From a virus, in IMG/VR virus record IMGVR_UViG_3300006927_000034, positions 1-33,006 of that record: a DNA stretch of 33,006 nt, one strand, 5' to 3'. A model generated the notes under the pieces. The model was given only the letters and a program-made list of their open reading frames with translations, made no database searches and had not been told where the DNA came from. This document shows positions 22,026-32,400 of the stretch, in pieces. Position 1 is the first letter of the stretch. Every line of letters begins with the position of its first letter. The translations under genes were made by a program, and so were the position numbers.

Positions 22026-22590
22026 GGTAGACATTGCTCACAAGAAATTGGAAAGCAGAAATTCAATAACATCCCTTATAGGAGACTATATGCAATTAGT
22101 TCATGAACATGAAGCTAATTCAGATGATGTTGCTTATACTGATACATTGGAAGCAGTTCAAGGACAGATAAAGAAAAAGATAGAAGACATAGATGTATTT
22201 TCTCTTGAAGTAAAGAGAAAGGAATTCTTTATAGATGCTGAGATAGAAGCTCTAGCAGAGGAAATACAACGTCTGAAATCAAGGAAAAGAGCTATTGGTA
22301 GATTTAAACAGTTCATGGAAAATATGATATTACCATGGGCAATAAAGAAATTTGGCAATGGCAAAGTATGGGAAACATCTTATGCTAGGTATACAATGTA
22401 CGAAGCATATGGTGAATTAGATGTTCACGTACCATTGGAAAAAGTTCCTGATGATTACAAGAAAGTAGAAATAAAGGAAGGTGTCAACCGGTCTTTGGCA
22501 AGAAAAGATTCCATGGCGGCACAAAAAGATGGAAAAGATGGACTGAGTTGGTGCAGAGTAAAGAAAATAACGAAAGTGAGAAGGTCATGA
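22015..22590 (+). CDS. Siphovirus Gp157-like protein
   Basis: A 191-aa protein whose start lies inside the end of the helicase gene, with GAGGAG upstream. The plan is an N-terminal helical part, a long coiled coil FIDAEIEALAEEIQRLKSRK and FKQFMENMILPW at about 75-110, then a strand-rich domain with VPDDYKKVEIKEGVNRSLAR. This is the pattern of Gp157-type phage proteins (PF05565), usually encoded in replication/recombination clusters beside SSB and helicase genes. The molecular role is unclear. Confidence 0.7.
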   Translation: MVTKVDIAHKKLESRNSITSLIGDYMQLVHEHEANSDDVAYTDTLEAVQGQIKKKIEDIDVFSLEVKRKEFFIDAEIEALAEEIQRLKSRKRAIGRFKQFMENMILPWAIKKFGNGKVWETSYARYTMYEAYGELDVHVPLEKVPDDYKKVEIKEGVNRSLARKDSMAAQKDGKDGLSWCRVKKITKVRRS

Positions 22591-22796
22591 TTCAACTATT
22601 AAAATGGATTGTACAATTTAAATCTTACAGCCCTGTAAATCAGGGCAAAGTAGGATTCGAAATAATGTTCTTTCAAATTATGAGATTTGGAATAGAACTA
22701 GCAACAGATGAAAGTACAGTAGGAGACTATATACATTTTGATATAGGAATATGGAGACTCGCAATTTCAACAATGTTCTCGATTAAATGGAGATGA
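22587..22796 (+). CDS. Small hydrophobic-aromatic protein, unknown
   Basis: The start at 22587 gives an ATGA overlap with the Gp157-like gene and has GAGAAGG nearby; an earlier in-frame ATG (22548) would need a 43-base overlap. The 69-aa product is rich in Phe, Ile and Trp (GFEIMFFQIMRFGIELA, FDIGIWRLAISTMF), but its charged residues are spaced so that no clear membrane helix appears. The pattern resembles small phage proteins with a beta-hairpin core. The function is unknown. Confidence 0.55.
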   Translation: MIQLLKWIVQFKSYSPVNQGKVGFEIMFFQIMRFGIELATDESTVGDYIHFDIGIWRLAISTMFSIKWR

Positions 22797-22797
22797 T

Positions 22798-23007
22798 ATG
22801 ACAAAAACATCACAACTAACAAAAATAAGAACCCATCTCAAAAGAGGTGGTGTTTTAACGCCAGTCACAGCCCTTAATATGTTTGGAACATTCAGATTGT
22901 CTGCACATATCTATGTTCTTAGGCACGATGAAGGACTTGATATTGTTACGAAAAAAGTATCAAATAGAAATGGTAATGTATTTGCTGAATATTCCTTGAG
23001 AAATTAA
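22798..23007 (+). CDS. Phage helix-turn-helix DNA-binding protein
   Basis: A 69-aa protein with GGAG just upstream. It matches a common small phage winged-HTH type: KIRTHLKRGGVLTPVTALNM, then FGTFRLSAHIYVLRHDEGL with the recognition helix around residues 30-42, and a C-terminal wing KKVSNRNGNVFAEYSLRN. It would act as a transcription regulator or a replication/recombination accessory factor that binds DNA. It is the last gene before a perfect 10-pair inverted repeat, which might be its operator. Confidence 0.8.
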   Translation: MTKTSQLTKIRTHLKRGGVLTPVTALNMFGTFRLSAHIYVLRHDEGLDIVTKKVSNRNGNVFAEYSLRN

Positions 23008-23028
23008 AAGTAACAAAATAAATTAAGG

Positions 23029-23060
23029 ACCAGACAGATACCTAAAAATGTCTGTCTGGT
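23029..23060 (+). promoter_or_regulatory. Perfect 10-bp inverted repeat before the HNH gene
   Basis: ACCAGACAGA (23029-23038) and TCTGTCTGGT (23051-23060) are perfectly complementary around a 12-base loop and end six bases before the HNH start codon. No Shine-Dalgarno sequence is visible there and no T-tract follows. It could be an operator for a dimeric regulator or an RNA processing site; both fit the small HTH gene just upstream. Confidence 0.6.
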
Positions 23061-23066
23061 TACTTA

Positions 23067-23507
23067 ATGGATTATAAAGAAGGAACATTCAGAGAAAAAT
23101 TGGTGAAAGTTCACCATACCTATTGGCATAAAGCATGGTTAAGATTAAATAGAAAAATGTCAGCATTAAAATCATCCTTAAAAAGACGCTCAAAAGAAGC
23201 AGGAGTAGAATTCAACATTGAACTGAATGATATTAAAAAAATGTTTTACGATATCTACGGAAAAAAATGTAAATACTGCAACGAAGTTCTAAACATAAGG
23301 ACTATAGCATGTGACCATATAATTCCAATTACTAAAGGCGGAGCATCTACACCTGATAATCTTCAGTTGATATGTAAAAGATGTAACACAAGGAAAGGGC
23401 CATTAGACGAATGTGATTATGAAACAGTTGTTAAATGGGTAAGACGTCAATCTGATGAAGTACGTACCTATCTAATGAAAAAACTAGCAAAAGGAGGCAA
23501 ATACTAA
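23067..23507 (+). CDS. HNH endonuclease
   Basis: A 146-aa protein. The HNH/treble-clef core is complete: CKYC in GKKCKYCNEVL (about 69-72), ACDHIIPITKGG with the catalytic DH (about 84-85), NLQLICKRCNTRKG with the Asn of the motif and the second CxxC. The basic N-terminal helix RLNRKMSALKSSLKRRSKEA may bind DNA. Free-standing HNH proteins in phages are homing endonucleases or nucleases for host DNA breakdown or packaging; this one lies in the replication region with no visible intron. The start lacks a clear ribosome binding site because the inverted repeat precedes it. Confidence 0.88.
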   Translation: MDYKEGTFREKLVKVHHTYWHKAWLRLNRKMSALKSSLKRRSKEAGVEFNIELNDIKKMFYDIYGKKCKYCNEVLNIRTIACDHIIPITKGGASTPDNLQLICKRCNTRKGPLDECDYETVVKWVRRQSDEVRTYLMKKLAKGGKY

Positions 23508-23767
23508 TGCCAAAAGAACAGATGAAAAAGGTAACTGTAACCGAGGAACAACATAAATATGTTTTATCAGCTCTGGAAGGTTTAAAAGATGCATTCTACT
23601 TAGAAAATGAATTAGGTAAAGTACATGAAATATTTGAACTAATTAAATTACTTACACCAAAAAATGGTCTGATAGAAAAAAGTAGATTTGATGTTGACGT
23701 AAATGAAGAAATACAAAGAGCACAAGGTACCCTTGTAGCAGGATGTAAGGGTGAAAACTGCGATTAA
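23507..23767 (+). CDS. Small helical protein, unknown
   Basis: An 86-aa protein coupled to the HNH gene by TAATG, with AAAGGAGG nearby. It is helical and amphipathic in the middle (HKYVLSALEGLKDAFYLENE, then VHEIFELIKLL). It ends in a short tail with two cysteines (VAGCKGENCD). No family is recognised. Its end overlaps the next gene's GTG start by 17 bases. Confidence 0.5.
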   Translation: MPKEQMKKVTVTEEQHKYVLSALEGLKDAFYLENELGKVHEIFELIKLLTPKNGLIEKSRFDVDVNEEIQRAQGTLVAGCKGENCD

Positions 23768-24008
23768 ACATCAGTGCACAGGAATAACGACAAAAAATCG
23801 TCGTTGCAAGAACATGACAATAGGTATTCTTTGTCATCTTCATGTATCAAGTCTTATAATATGTGACAAATACACCTATATTTACATAGATGATAATATG
23901 TATAAAAAAAGTAAATATCGAAAGTGGACAAATACTCCTCTTGACCCCGAAAACATATGTATACCAGACCTTCGTATAGTTAAATATAAATGGGAAAAAA
24001 GACTTTAA
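23751..24008 (+). CDS. Small Cys/His zinc-site protein
   Basis: An 85-aa protein with a GTG start overlapping the previous gene. The N-terminal segment QCTGITTKNRRCKNM, then ILCHLH, gives Cys9, Cys19, Cys28 and His31. This resembles the short 'C-x-G-x-T-x-x-x-x-x-C ... C-x-x-H' zinc knuckle found in small phage and nuclease-associated proteins. The remainder is Tyr- and Lys-rich (KYTYIYIDDNMYKKSKY). It may bind nucleic acid. The weak ribosome binding site lowers confidence in the start. Confidence 0.5.
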   Translation: MKTAIKHQCTGITTKNRRCKNMTIGILCHLHVSSLIICDKYTYIYIDDNMYKKSKYRKWTNTPLDPENICIPDLRIVKYKWEKRL

Positions 24009-24083
24009 AAATTATGCAAAAATTAGAATTCACATTTCACTTTTATCTTTTGACAATGTCCTATATACAACGTAGAAATCTAG

Positions 24084-24323
24084 TTGAAAAAGAAAAATCT
24101 AATACCATTGGTCAGAAGAACCTGTTCTAACTGGAAAGCAGACGGAACCTGTGCCGGTGTAAAATTTAAATGTTACAGAATACCAGGAATGACGACAAAA
24201 ATACGGTTTGAATTAGACAAAGAACTAATGGGTAAGCCATGTAAAATAAACAAAGACTGCTCATTCTTTGATGCCATCGTGGTACCTGGTCTTACGGATA
24301 AAGACAAGGCACTTGCGATGTAA
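24084..24323 (+). CDS. Small Cys-rich protein
   Basis: A 79-aa protein ending just before the early-region terminator. The start is taken as TTG at 24084, which is uncertain because no good ribosome binding site is visible. It carries a cysteine set (CSNWKADGTCAGVKFKC, then PCKINKDCSFFDAIVVPG) with a C-x5-C-x-F pattern that recurs in small phage proteins of unknown function and may bind zinc or an iron-sulfur cluster. No further role can be stated. Confidence 0.5.
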   Translation: MKKKNLIPLVRRTCSNWKADGTCAGVKFKCYRIPGMTTKIRFELDKELMGKPCKINKDCSFFDAIVVPGLTDKDKALAM

Positions 24324-24324
24324 G

Positions 24325-24375
24325 GCGGTAGACTAGCTCCCAAGGTCGAAAGACCTTGTGTCTACCGCTTTTTTT
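24325..24375 (+). terminator. Intrinsic terminator of the early operon
   Basis: GCGGTAGAC (24325-24333) pairs with GTCTACCGC (24360-24368). It encloses AAGGTC-GAAA-GACCTT (24342-24357), a perfect stem with a GNRA loop, and is followed by seven T residues. It begins right after the TAA of the last plus-strand gene. There is no T-run on the opposite strand, so it terminates plus-strand transcripts only and separates the convergent transcription units. Confidence 0.9.
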
Positions 24376-24407
24376 CCAAAAATTTTTTCCCTCTAGTGTA
24401 ATAGGAA

Positions 24408-25259
24408 TCAGCGATATTTACCTTCTATAGTAGGAACATTCTTCATTCTACTAGCTAAAAATTTTCTTAATTTTAAGATAGCAATCTGCTCTAATTCTTG
24501 TACTCCCTTTTTACCTGCCCTAAGTCTAGCATATATCATTTCATCCTTTGGATTCCATTCTACCCCCCATCTATCACGAAATATTTTCTTCTCTAAATCT
24601 TGTTCAAAGTGACCCATTATACTATGCTGACTTCTAGGATACGATTTATAGTTCTTATTCCTATGCCTATCCATAAATTCTTCAATACTCATCTTGTCTT
24701 CATGACGCCTTGCAATGTCTCCTGCCTCGAAGTCCTGTTTTCTAGCAATCCTTTCATTACGACGATTATATACATAAGTATTTTTTGTCCCAGGCTTTTT
24801 CCTTAAAAAGTTTGCACTGTTAATTTTTAACCCTGTAGTTCCATCAGGATTAACTTTTACTGGTAATTTTCTGGAAGATAAATTCATTGCCCTTCTGAAT
24901 AAGAAATCTCTTACAGCTAACCTCTCATACATCTCATCTAAATTTCTTGGAAAGTTTGTTTTTTTAGCAGCAACCTCTGAAAAAAGCATCGGATTTTTAA
25001 CTGCCTCTTTATATTTAACACCATAAGGAGATAATGTCCTATCAAGAAATTCTTCGGTAATCCTTGGTCCATATTTAGGATGAGACCACATAGGCATGTC
25101 TTTTTTTAATGCCCAAGCAGCTACTCTAGGATATTTATTAACAGCAGCTGCGGTAGCCGGCACAGAATACTTATACGTAACAGGTATTAATAAGTTAGTA
25201 ATAGCTTTATCACCAGCTCTTCCTCCCGTCCTAATTAATGCTCCTAATAACCCAGTCAT
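24408..25259 (-). CDS. Basic protein of the giant-gene operon
   Basis: A 283-aa, strongly basic protein, last in the right-hand minus-strand operon. Its first residues (MTGLLGALIRTGGRAGDKAI) resemble those of the 403-aa protein upstream (MAVGLLGRALSVLV), hinting at a shared targeting or packaging signal. The remainder is charged (YVYNRRNERIARKQDFEAGD, EEFMDRHRNKNYKSYPRSQH) with no recognised catalytic motif. It may be an internal virion protein co-ejected with the giant protein. It starts a few bases after the previous stop. Confidence 0.55.
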   Translation of the reverse strand: MTGLLGALIRTGGRAGDKAITNLLIPVTYKYSVPATAAAVNKYPRVAAWALKKDMPMWSHPKYGPRITEEFLDRTLSPYGVKYKEAVKNPMLFSEVAAKKTNFPRNLDEMYERLAVRDFLFRRAMNLSSRKLPVKVNPDGTTGLKINSANFLRKKPGTKNTYVYNRRNERIARKQDFEAGDIARRHEDKMSIEEFMDRHRNKNYKSYPRSQHSIMGHFEQDLEKKIFRDRWGVEWNPKDEMIYARLRAGKKGVQELEQIAILKLRKFLASRMKNVPTIEGKYR

Positions 25260-25263
25260 TATC

Positions 25264-26475
25264 TCATCCTATTATTTCATCGGCTAGGCCCGGTATATTT
25301 TTGAATTTCTTGTCATAACCATAACGTCCTTCATAGTATTTTTTCATCAAACCAGATACTATACCACCAGGTTTACTCTTTCTCCATTTTTGCATCAGCT
25401 CTTCAGCTTTACGCGTAGCATCCTTAGCTTGTGTATAAAAATCAACACCTGCCCTTTTAGAATAATCCATTGGGTCTAACTTTATTACCTCGGGAAGCCC
25501 ACGATGATTTAACGCTACAAATTTATTTGACTGACCATAAAAATTAAACTGAGTAGGGTCTATACCTGTAATAGCACCTAATTCATCACGTAAGTTATGG
25601 AACTTATCAGACCACGTATAACCATGTCTACGTCCTTCCATCCCTCTGAAATATCTTCTTAATTTTTCTCCAGAAGAAGCATTCTTCTTATGTAATATTC
25701 TATGTGGTTCATACTCTTTCTTTACTATAGCTCTTACCTTATCTATTGCTTCCCTAGCTATCGCAACCTTTGAATTATTTTTAGCAGCCTTATCTATATA
25801 ATACTTCTTTAAAGCGTTCTGGAATGTACCAGTACCCATATATGAAACTTCCGAAAAATAAGGTGCCAATCTTTTTTTCCATTTTTTACTTGTAATTTCT
25901 ATGGCATCGTCATATCCCCCTACTGGGTCAACCCATGAATGTAATTTACCCACACCTACATCATCTGTTCTTGACCCTCCAGACACCACCCACTGCTCCC
26001 CCATCTTTCCGCTAGGCGAACCTTTGGGTGAACTTCTGAGTTCATATTTATCAACTTTATCCCAATTTACTACTCTCGGAGATTCAGGGGTACCAACTTT
26101 CCACCCTGCAGGCGGCGTATGATAGTGAGGTATGGAAGGTTTGAAATTTTTTGGACTAAGCAATTCTTTTTTCTTAGCTAAAGCAGTTTTAGCGGCTTTC
26201 TCTTCTGTTTTCTTTATAAGAGCAACACTGCCTTGAAAACCCCTTCCTTGTACTACATCTACAAGAACTTTTTGCTTAGCCCGTAGCTTCGCACCTTCAT
26301 GTAATAACTTATTATGTATATTTAATTCGTCAGCTATACCAGCTGACCTCGTAAAGAACTGGCGCCTAGTCATAGGACCAGAAGCAACAGCACCTGCTAC
26401 CCTGGTAAGCTTAGAAGGCAATGCTCCCGTATTTACTAAAACACTTAAGGCTCTCCCTAATAATCCAACAGCCAT
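25264..26475 (-). CDS. Putative internal virion protein, unknown
   Basis: A 403-aa, very basic protein joined to the giant gene by TAATG. The N-terminus (1-30) is hydrophobic and small-residue-rich (MAVGLLGRALSVLVNTGALP). The middle has a Pro/Gly-rich part (IPHYHTPPAGWKVGTPESPR) and the C-terminal ~200 residues are helical and Lys/Arg-rich. An RRQFFTRSAG stretch at 37-46 resembles a twin-arginine motif but is probably coincidental. Translational coupling to the giant RNA-polymerase-like protein suggests the two work together, for example as ejected virion cargo. No fold is recognised. Confidence 0.55.
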   Translation of the reverse strand: MAVGLLGRALSVLVNTGALPSKLTRVAGAVASGPMTRRQFFTRSAGIADELNIHNKLLHEGAKLRAKQKVLVDVVQGRGFQGSVALIKKTEEKAAKTALAKKKELLSPKNFKPSIPHYHTPPAGWKVGTPESPRVVNWDKVDKYELRSSPKGSPSGKMGEQWVVSGGSRTDDVGVGKLHSWVDPVGGYDDAIEITSKKWKKRLAPYFSEVSYMGTGTFQNALKKYYIDKAAKNNSKVAIAREAIDKVRAIVKKEYEPHRILHKKNASSGEKLRRYFRGMEGRRHGYTWSDKFHNLRDELGAITGIDPTQFNFYGQSNKFVALNHRGLPEVIKLDPMDYSKRAGVDFYTQAKDATRKAEELMQKWRKSKPGGIVSGLMKKYYEGRYGYDKKFKNIPGLADEIIG

Positions 26476-29400
26476 TAAATAAATCCTCTAGGAGCTGTCT
26501 TAGGTTTCTCCCTCTCCTCCACTATCGTTCTATGCAGCTGCATATAAGGTAGTCCTGTCAGCTTCTCTACGCTACGCATAGGATTCTCAAGGATACCACC
26601 AGGCCCTGCTATGTCCCTTGCCATCCTACCAAATGGAAACATAGTCCATATATAATAATTAGATAGCCTGGTATAATCATCAGTAACCATAGCCTTAAAG
26701 GTAGCAGGCAACAACCTAGCAAGAGGAGGGGTAATCATCTGCAATGGCTGCAAAGGTGCGGGATAAGCACCAAAGAACGCTCTCTCACGCTCGTTATCAT
26801 CGCCAAACATCATCTCAGCAGTGTCCTGAAACCAGTTCCACGGTGCAGGTAAAGCATTCTCAAATATGGAATACATAAATACATTAGCAAGACCAAGCAT
26901 GAATAAGTCTGCTGTCGCCATCCTTTTGTACTTCTCAAATTCTTGTGTGCCTTCACGCCAACCATATATATGAGCCTGGTTAATAATATCCTTCCTAAAT
27001 CTAACAGAGTTCCAAGACCACAACTGAAACCTCGTATATACCTTGCCAAATTGTGTCCTTGCAAAGGCAGGTCTATAAGGAGCACTGTATAAGAACTGTG
27101 TAGCCTTCACACCCTTCTTAGCCATCTCAATAAGAAGAGGATGATTATAATCACCTATCATACCGCCAAATCTTTCAACAGCCGCTAAGTAATGAGAAAT
27201 AAAAGCATCCCTTCTCAATGTCCTCTCTGGTATCCGCATAAATGCAGCAGCTTTATTAAATATACTATCACTTATCTTATGCTTCCTTGCTATCTCCCTC
27301 AGCGTAACATCAGATAGGTTCGGGTCTTTAGCAATCTTAGCCACTCCTTCCTTCACAAAACTTCTCCATCTTGCAGATTTTGCGCCAGGTGTCAAGCCTG
27401 ATAAACCTTCATAAAGAAGGAACTCCTCAACAATACCATGTCCCTTCACCCAATCATATAAATCTCCCTTAGATTTCCACTCCTTATTTATAGTCTGCAT
27501 ATGTTTTATATCACGAGCGTTCTTAAAGTGTTCAGCTCCTACATTTATCCAAGTATGAACACTACCACCATACATATTAGCAGTACTACTCTTGATGTGA
27601 GCTAATAAAGTAGCCAGTTCATATTTAGCTTCCAGTTGCCCTAGCCTTCTCAAAGAATTCCAGTCGTTCTCTATCAATTCTTTTGGTAGGTCAGGTCTCT
27701 TCTTATCAAATCCTAGAAGCCTCTTCATGTTATTTAATTTTTTTAATATCCTATTATCTGCCCACCAAGCATAAGGCGTTCCTTTAATTTTCATAGTTGG
27801 GTCATTTAGAAGTCTATCAGGTACAACACTAGGGCCACCCTGAGCTTCATTAGAATACATTTGGAACCAATTAGCCCACGAATTAGCCAGCTCCGGGCCT
27901 AGCCTACGTCCCCACACCTTTCTAAATCCCACTATAGCATCACGAGCTACAATATCAGCTCCTTGAGAATAGAAAGCATTTAAAATGTTCTTCATATACA
28001 TATCGTATGCTTCAGGAGAAGTATTCCAACCCGGAACATGAACTGTCCTACTAAACTGGTTACCCACACGCCTATTAACATTAAATGCTTTTAGTTCTTC
28101 TACAGATTTAACCTTACCCTTAGCTATCTCATTCATAACATTATGAATTATATCCCAAGAGCCACCCATATCTTCCGACCTCTGTATCCAATCACCAGTT
28201 ACCTGCTTGTGATGATAGACTAATTTCTTCAACGTCTTCTCCCTATCAACAGAGTCATACGATTTGTCAGCAGCAACAATCTTTATAGCCCTAGACAGTT
28301 CCTTTTCAGCAACCTTCCTATCAAACATAACATGAGGCCAGTACATATCCGGGTCTATCTGTCCGGTGGGTTCCATAGCATACTTCTCTATCATAATATT
28401 TCGTTGCAACTGACGCTGCTGTTCTTTCTGGTTAGAAGTCATTCTATCAAAACTTGATGCTTTCTTACCCATCCTATCTCTTATTAAATGGTCTAGTCCT
28501 CTATTAGGTACCTGCAACACCATGATTCTCTTACCTATCTCCCTGAGACCATCCATTCCTATATTAATATCTAATTTCTTACCATCAGTAGCTTCTTTTG
28601 CTCTGTCCCGCATGTAAGTATCTCTTAATCTTTTCAGCCCAAGATGAGTACCATCATCAAGACCGATATATCTATTTGCAGCTATTCCGTCTCCTTGGAG
28701 CCAGGTAATAACCTCTTTATTCTGTGCTTCTATAACTTTCTGTATCTTTCTTACAACTTCCTTTCCTGTAACTGTTTTAGCTTCTCCGGCTTCTCTAACC
28801 ACGTACTTCTTATTCTGCAGTTCATTCCAATTAGTTGTTTTATATACTCTCCTCATTGCATCTTTATAATTACCCATATAATATTTGAATATATCTCTAC
28901 CCTTATGCTGTGCAGTTATATGTTTATTTGCATACCTATTATCCATCTGAATAACAGCAACATCAAACAGTTTTACCCCATCTTCTAAAGCATACACATA
29001 TGGGTCTAGCTTATCCGCAAGCTTTACCACCTCTTCCTGGTGTGTTCCTGTTGCATGTTCCTGTGCCTTGCCGTGCCATTGCATAAGTTCTTCTACTATA
29101 TTGGTAGGCCTATATACCTCACCCGACATAGCATTACCTCTCTGGTCAAGAAACATACCTCTTCCTTTCACCAGCTTCATTTCACCACGCATTATATCAA
29201 GATTTACAGTCTCAGGGAAATTCATATAATGTCTCTTTGCAAGTTTTACAAATCCTGTCTTATCATCCAGCTTCGCAAACATACGTTGATACCACGTACC
29301 TGTCCTCATCTGTGTAAACCATCTATCAAGAATTCTAAAATCTTCTAATGTCATCGCATTTAAATTCTTACCTATAACTGTCCTCACAAGACCATTTAAT

Positions 29401-32400
29401 CGCCTGCCTGTTATACCAGGGCGATAATAATTGATGTGGTCTTCCAAAGAAGAAAGAACCTTACGTGCATCTCTATTCAATTTGCCTTTATAAAGTCCTT
29501 CAAAGGGAGAATGTTCATTAATATACTTCTTTGTTTCCACATCAAAGTCAGATGATTCAATAATGCTCCCCTCTACAGGCTTACCATCCTCATCAAACAT
29601 CCTTTGTTTCCTCTCTGCGTCCTTTGCTTCTTCTACTAAATCATCAGTAGCCTTCTTATTTAATCCTTTAATATTCATATCAAAGAAGTCACTATAAGCT
29701 TTAACAAATTTTCTAACACTAGTATCAGGCACCATGCTAGTCATAAATCCTAGCTTAGAAGTACTAGTACCTGATGATTCCAATGTCCACTTATGTATCT
29801 GGTCCCTCATCTTATCAGTCATCTTGCCCGGCTTTATCTTACGCATCTGCTTCTCTATTATATCAACCTTCCCCCTATTCAGACTACCAAGAAGAAACAT
29901 ATCAAAAAGGTTCCTCTCTGCAACATTTAAACCAGCCCGATAAGTACCTATAGCTATATCCATAACATTCTGAGAATGTTTATTAGCCTGTACATCTTGA
30001 GTCAGAGCCTTCTCTGTTTCTATCAACCAATCTTTAGCCCACTCTTCTTCTACCATATTATACATCTTTTCATAGTCAGGTCTTTGGTTGCTTGTAAAGT
30101 TCTTATGCTCTGACTTATAAGCCTCAGTCTGTCTATGTATTTCTAAGATTCTATCAGGGTTAGCAATAGGAATTGCAGCTTCCATAATAACCTTCATACT
30201 TGCCATGTCAGATATATCATTAATAAGATAATGCTCTGCTTTCCTCTGCATATCTAAAAGCCATCTTTTCCTTTGCGTATAATTTTCTTTCATCACATCA
30301 AATACTTCGGGTTTAAATCTCTTTCGATAGATGGAGAAATTATCAAAAATATTTTTATCATAATCTTTATGCTTAGGATTTAACTGAGCCTCAAAACCAT
30401 CATCAGTAAATAACCTTTTATCCCAAACCACTTTAATATAATCATGTTGAGGAACAGCCATACTCTTTCTAAGAAGAACATTTTTTAACCAATCATATCT
30501 AGACAAATTCTTTTCATGTATACTATACATAGCATCCATCTTTGTCTTGTCAACTCTATGAAAAACACTATCGCTCCAATCTACGTTCTCTACATCTCTA
30601 GCAATCTTACCTAACAATGTATTCCTGCTACTCTCTGGTATACCAGGGAACCATAGCGGAATATTATCCTTATTAAACCTGAAATTATTTTCATTCCCAA
30701 CAATCCCCAGCCTGTGCATTATCTCTGGTCTAGTCCACCGTTTCTTGTTTGTAAAATCTCTACCATACAGCGCTGTATTTACACCACTAAACATCCTTGT
30801 TAAACCACGACCTTTCATCCATTGCTTCACCTTTAGCCCCTTCCACTGCTCTCCCTGCATGCCATGAACTGTGAAATCAAACAGGCTATCTATCATTGCA
30901 TCGCTAAATACTTTCCTTGGTCTTAGCCCTGATTCATCCATAGGGTCAGAGCTGAATGATACAGCAGCTCTGGCAAGCTCTCTAAAATTATCCATCTCTT
31001 TCTTACCAGTCTTAGCTTTCATGTGCACTCTAAATTTTCTAGGTTTTTTATTTATATAAAATTCTTCTTCCCACACATAAGTACCTTTCGGAGCACGAAT
31101 AAACATCTGTTTGCCCCCAGGGGTCTCTACTCTCACTGTCCTTTTCTCTAAATCAGCTACAGCTGCATGAGCTGCTGCTATAGTTGTTCTTCCCACAACA
31201 TTAGTTCCCAGTTTAGTACGACCTTCAGCTGAACCTTCAGAAGCAAACTGCCTCATCCACGGAGAAAACATAAGAACTGAAGAATCATTCATTCCCTTTA
31301 GAAGGTCATCCTGCTTCTTATTTCCTGTTCCTGTTAATTTAGAACGCCACTTAGCTTTAGCATCCTCCGCACTAGCTATATTATTTGCTTCTTTATTAAA
31401 AAATTCTCCTTTGTTCTTATCATACATATCCTTCCAAGACTTTTTAAATCCATGTGTCTCATCTCCAAAGAATATCCAAGACTTATCTCCGTCTAAATCT
31501 GCACCACCCAGAGCCTTGGCTGTCCTAGGATGTATTAATACTCCTAAACCATCTATACCGGTGAATCCAGAGAATTTTAGGACGTGAGCTCCAGATATAT
31601 TATCCATAGGGACACGCATTAAGACAGCATTGAATATCTCTTCTACTGCAGGTCTATTAGTCTCAGATATCTGTCCCTTATGATACTTCTCCCATAAATC
31701 TCCGAGAGTAATAAACTCTCTCTCCCTACCAAACATATCAGTTCTTATCTTTAACTCTTTAAATGTATTATCTAAAAAGAATATATTATCATTATCATTC
31801 AATTCTTTAGTCGGGCCTCTTCTTTTAGTTCTATTCCATAAACCTATATCATACGGACGCATCCTAGCAGCAGCACTATTATCAATAAGAGGACGAGTAA
31901 ATCTATGGACTACATAGTTACGCACTACAGATTCCCTATAATCATTCGAATACTTATGAAACGCACCAGCTAAACTATCCTTAGCGAATCTTATTATTCT
32001 TTCATGAATTGCATTGAACTCTACTGCATCTACCTTCTCATCTAATAAGTTCTCCCTTGTTAATTCTCCCTCTCCAACCATCTCGTGAATAATATCATCA
32101 TTAACACGCATCATTTTCCGATAAGCATTACTAGCAAATACTGTATCCTCTTTTATCCCCTTCACTAGCCTCTCTATACTAATCTTATCTATATCTCTTA
32201 CTAAATCTTCGACAATAGTTTGATTACCCTTCGGATTTGCCAAGAACACATCCATCTTTTTATTCACCTCAGGGTCACCCTCTCTTCCTCTACCTGATAA
32301 GGTTTCATACATATCTGATATAGATTCGCGGAATATAGGAAAAGAAGAAAATGGAGTTAATACAGACTGCATCTGTTTTGGTACTCTCTGTGGGTCTAAG

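Noticed and set aside
23067-23507. HNH gene as part of a group I intron or intein
   Set aside because: The neighbouring genes on both sides are intact, and the flanks show no intron core or split coding sequence, so it is a free-standing gene.
26335-26370. Twin-arginine signal (RRQFFTRSAG) in the 403-aa protein
   Set aside because: It lies at residues 37-46 behind another hydrophobic stretch, with no proper hydrophobic core or cleavage site after it. A phage structural-operon protein exported by Tat is unlikely.
28644-29348. Plus-strand open frames opposite the giant gene (114 and 102 codons)
   Set aside because: They lack ribosome binding sites and lie antisense to one continuous long coding frame; they are shadows.
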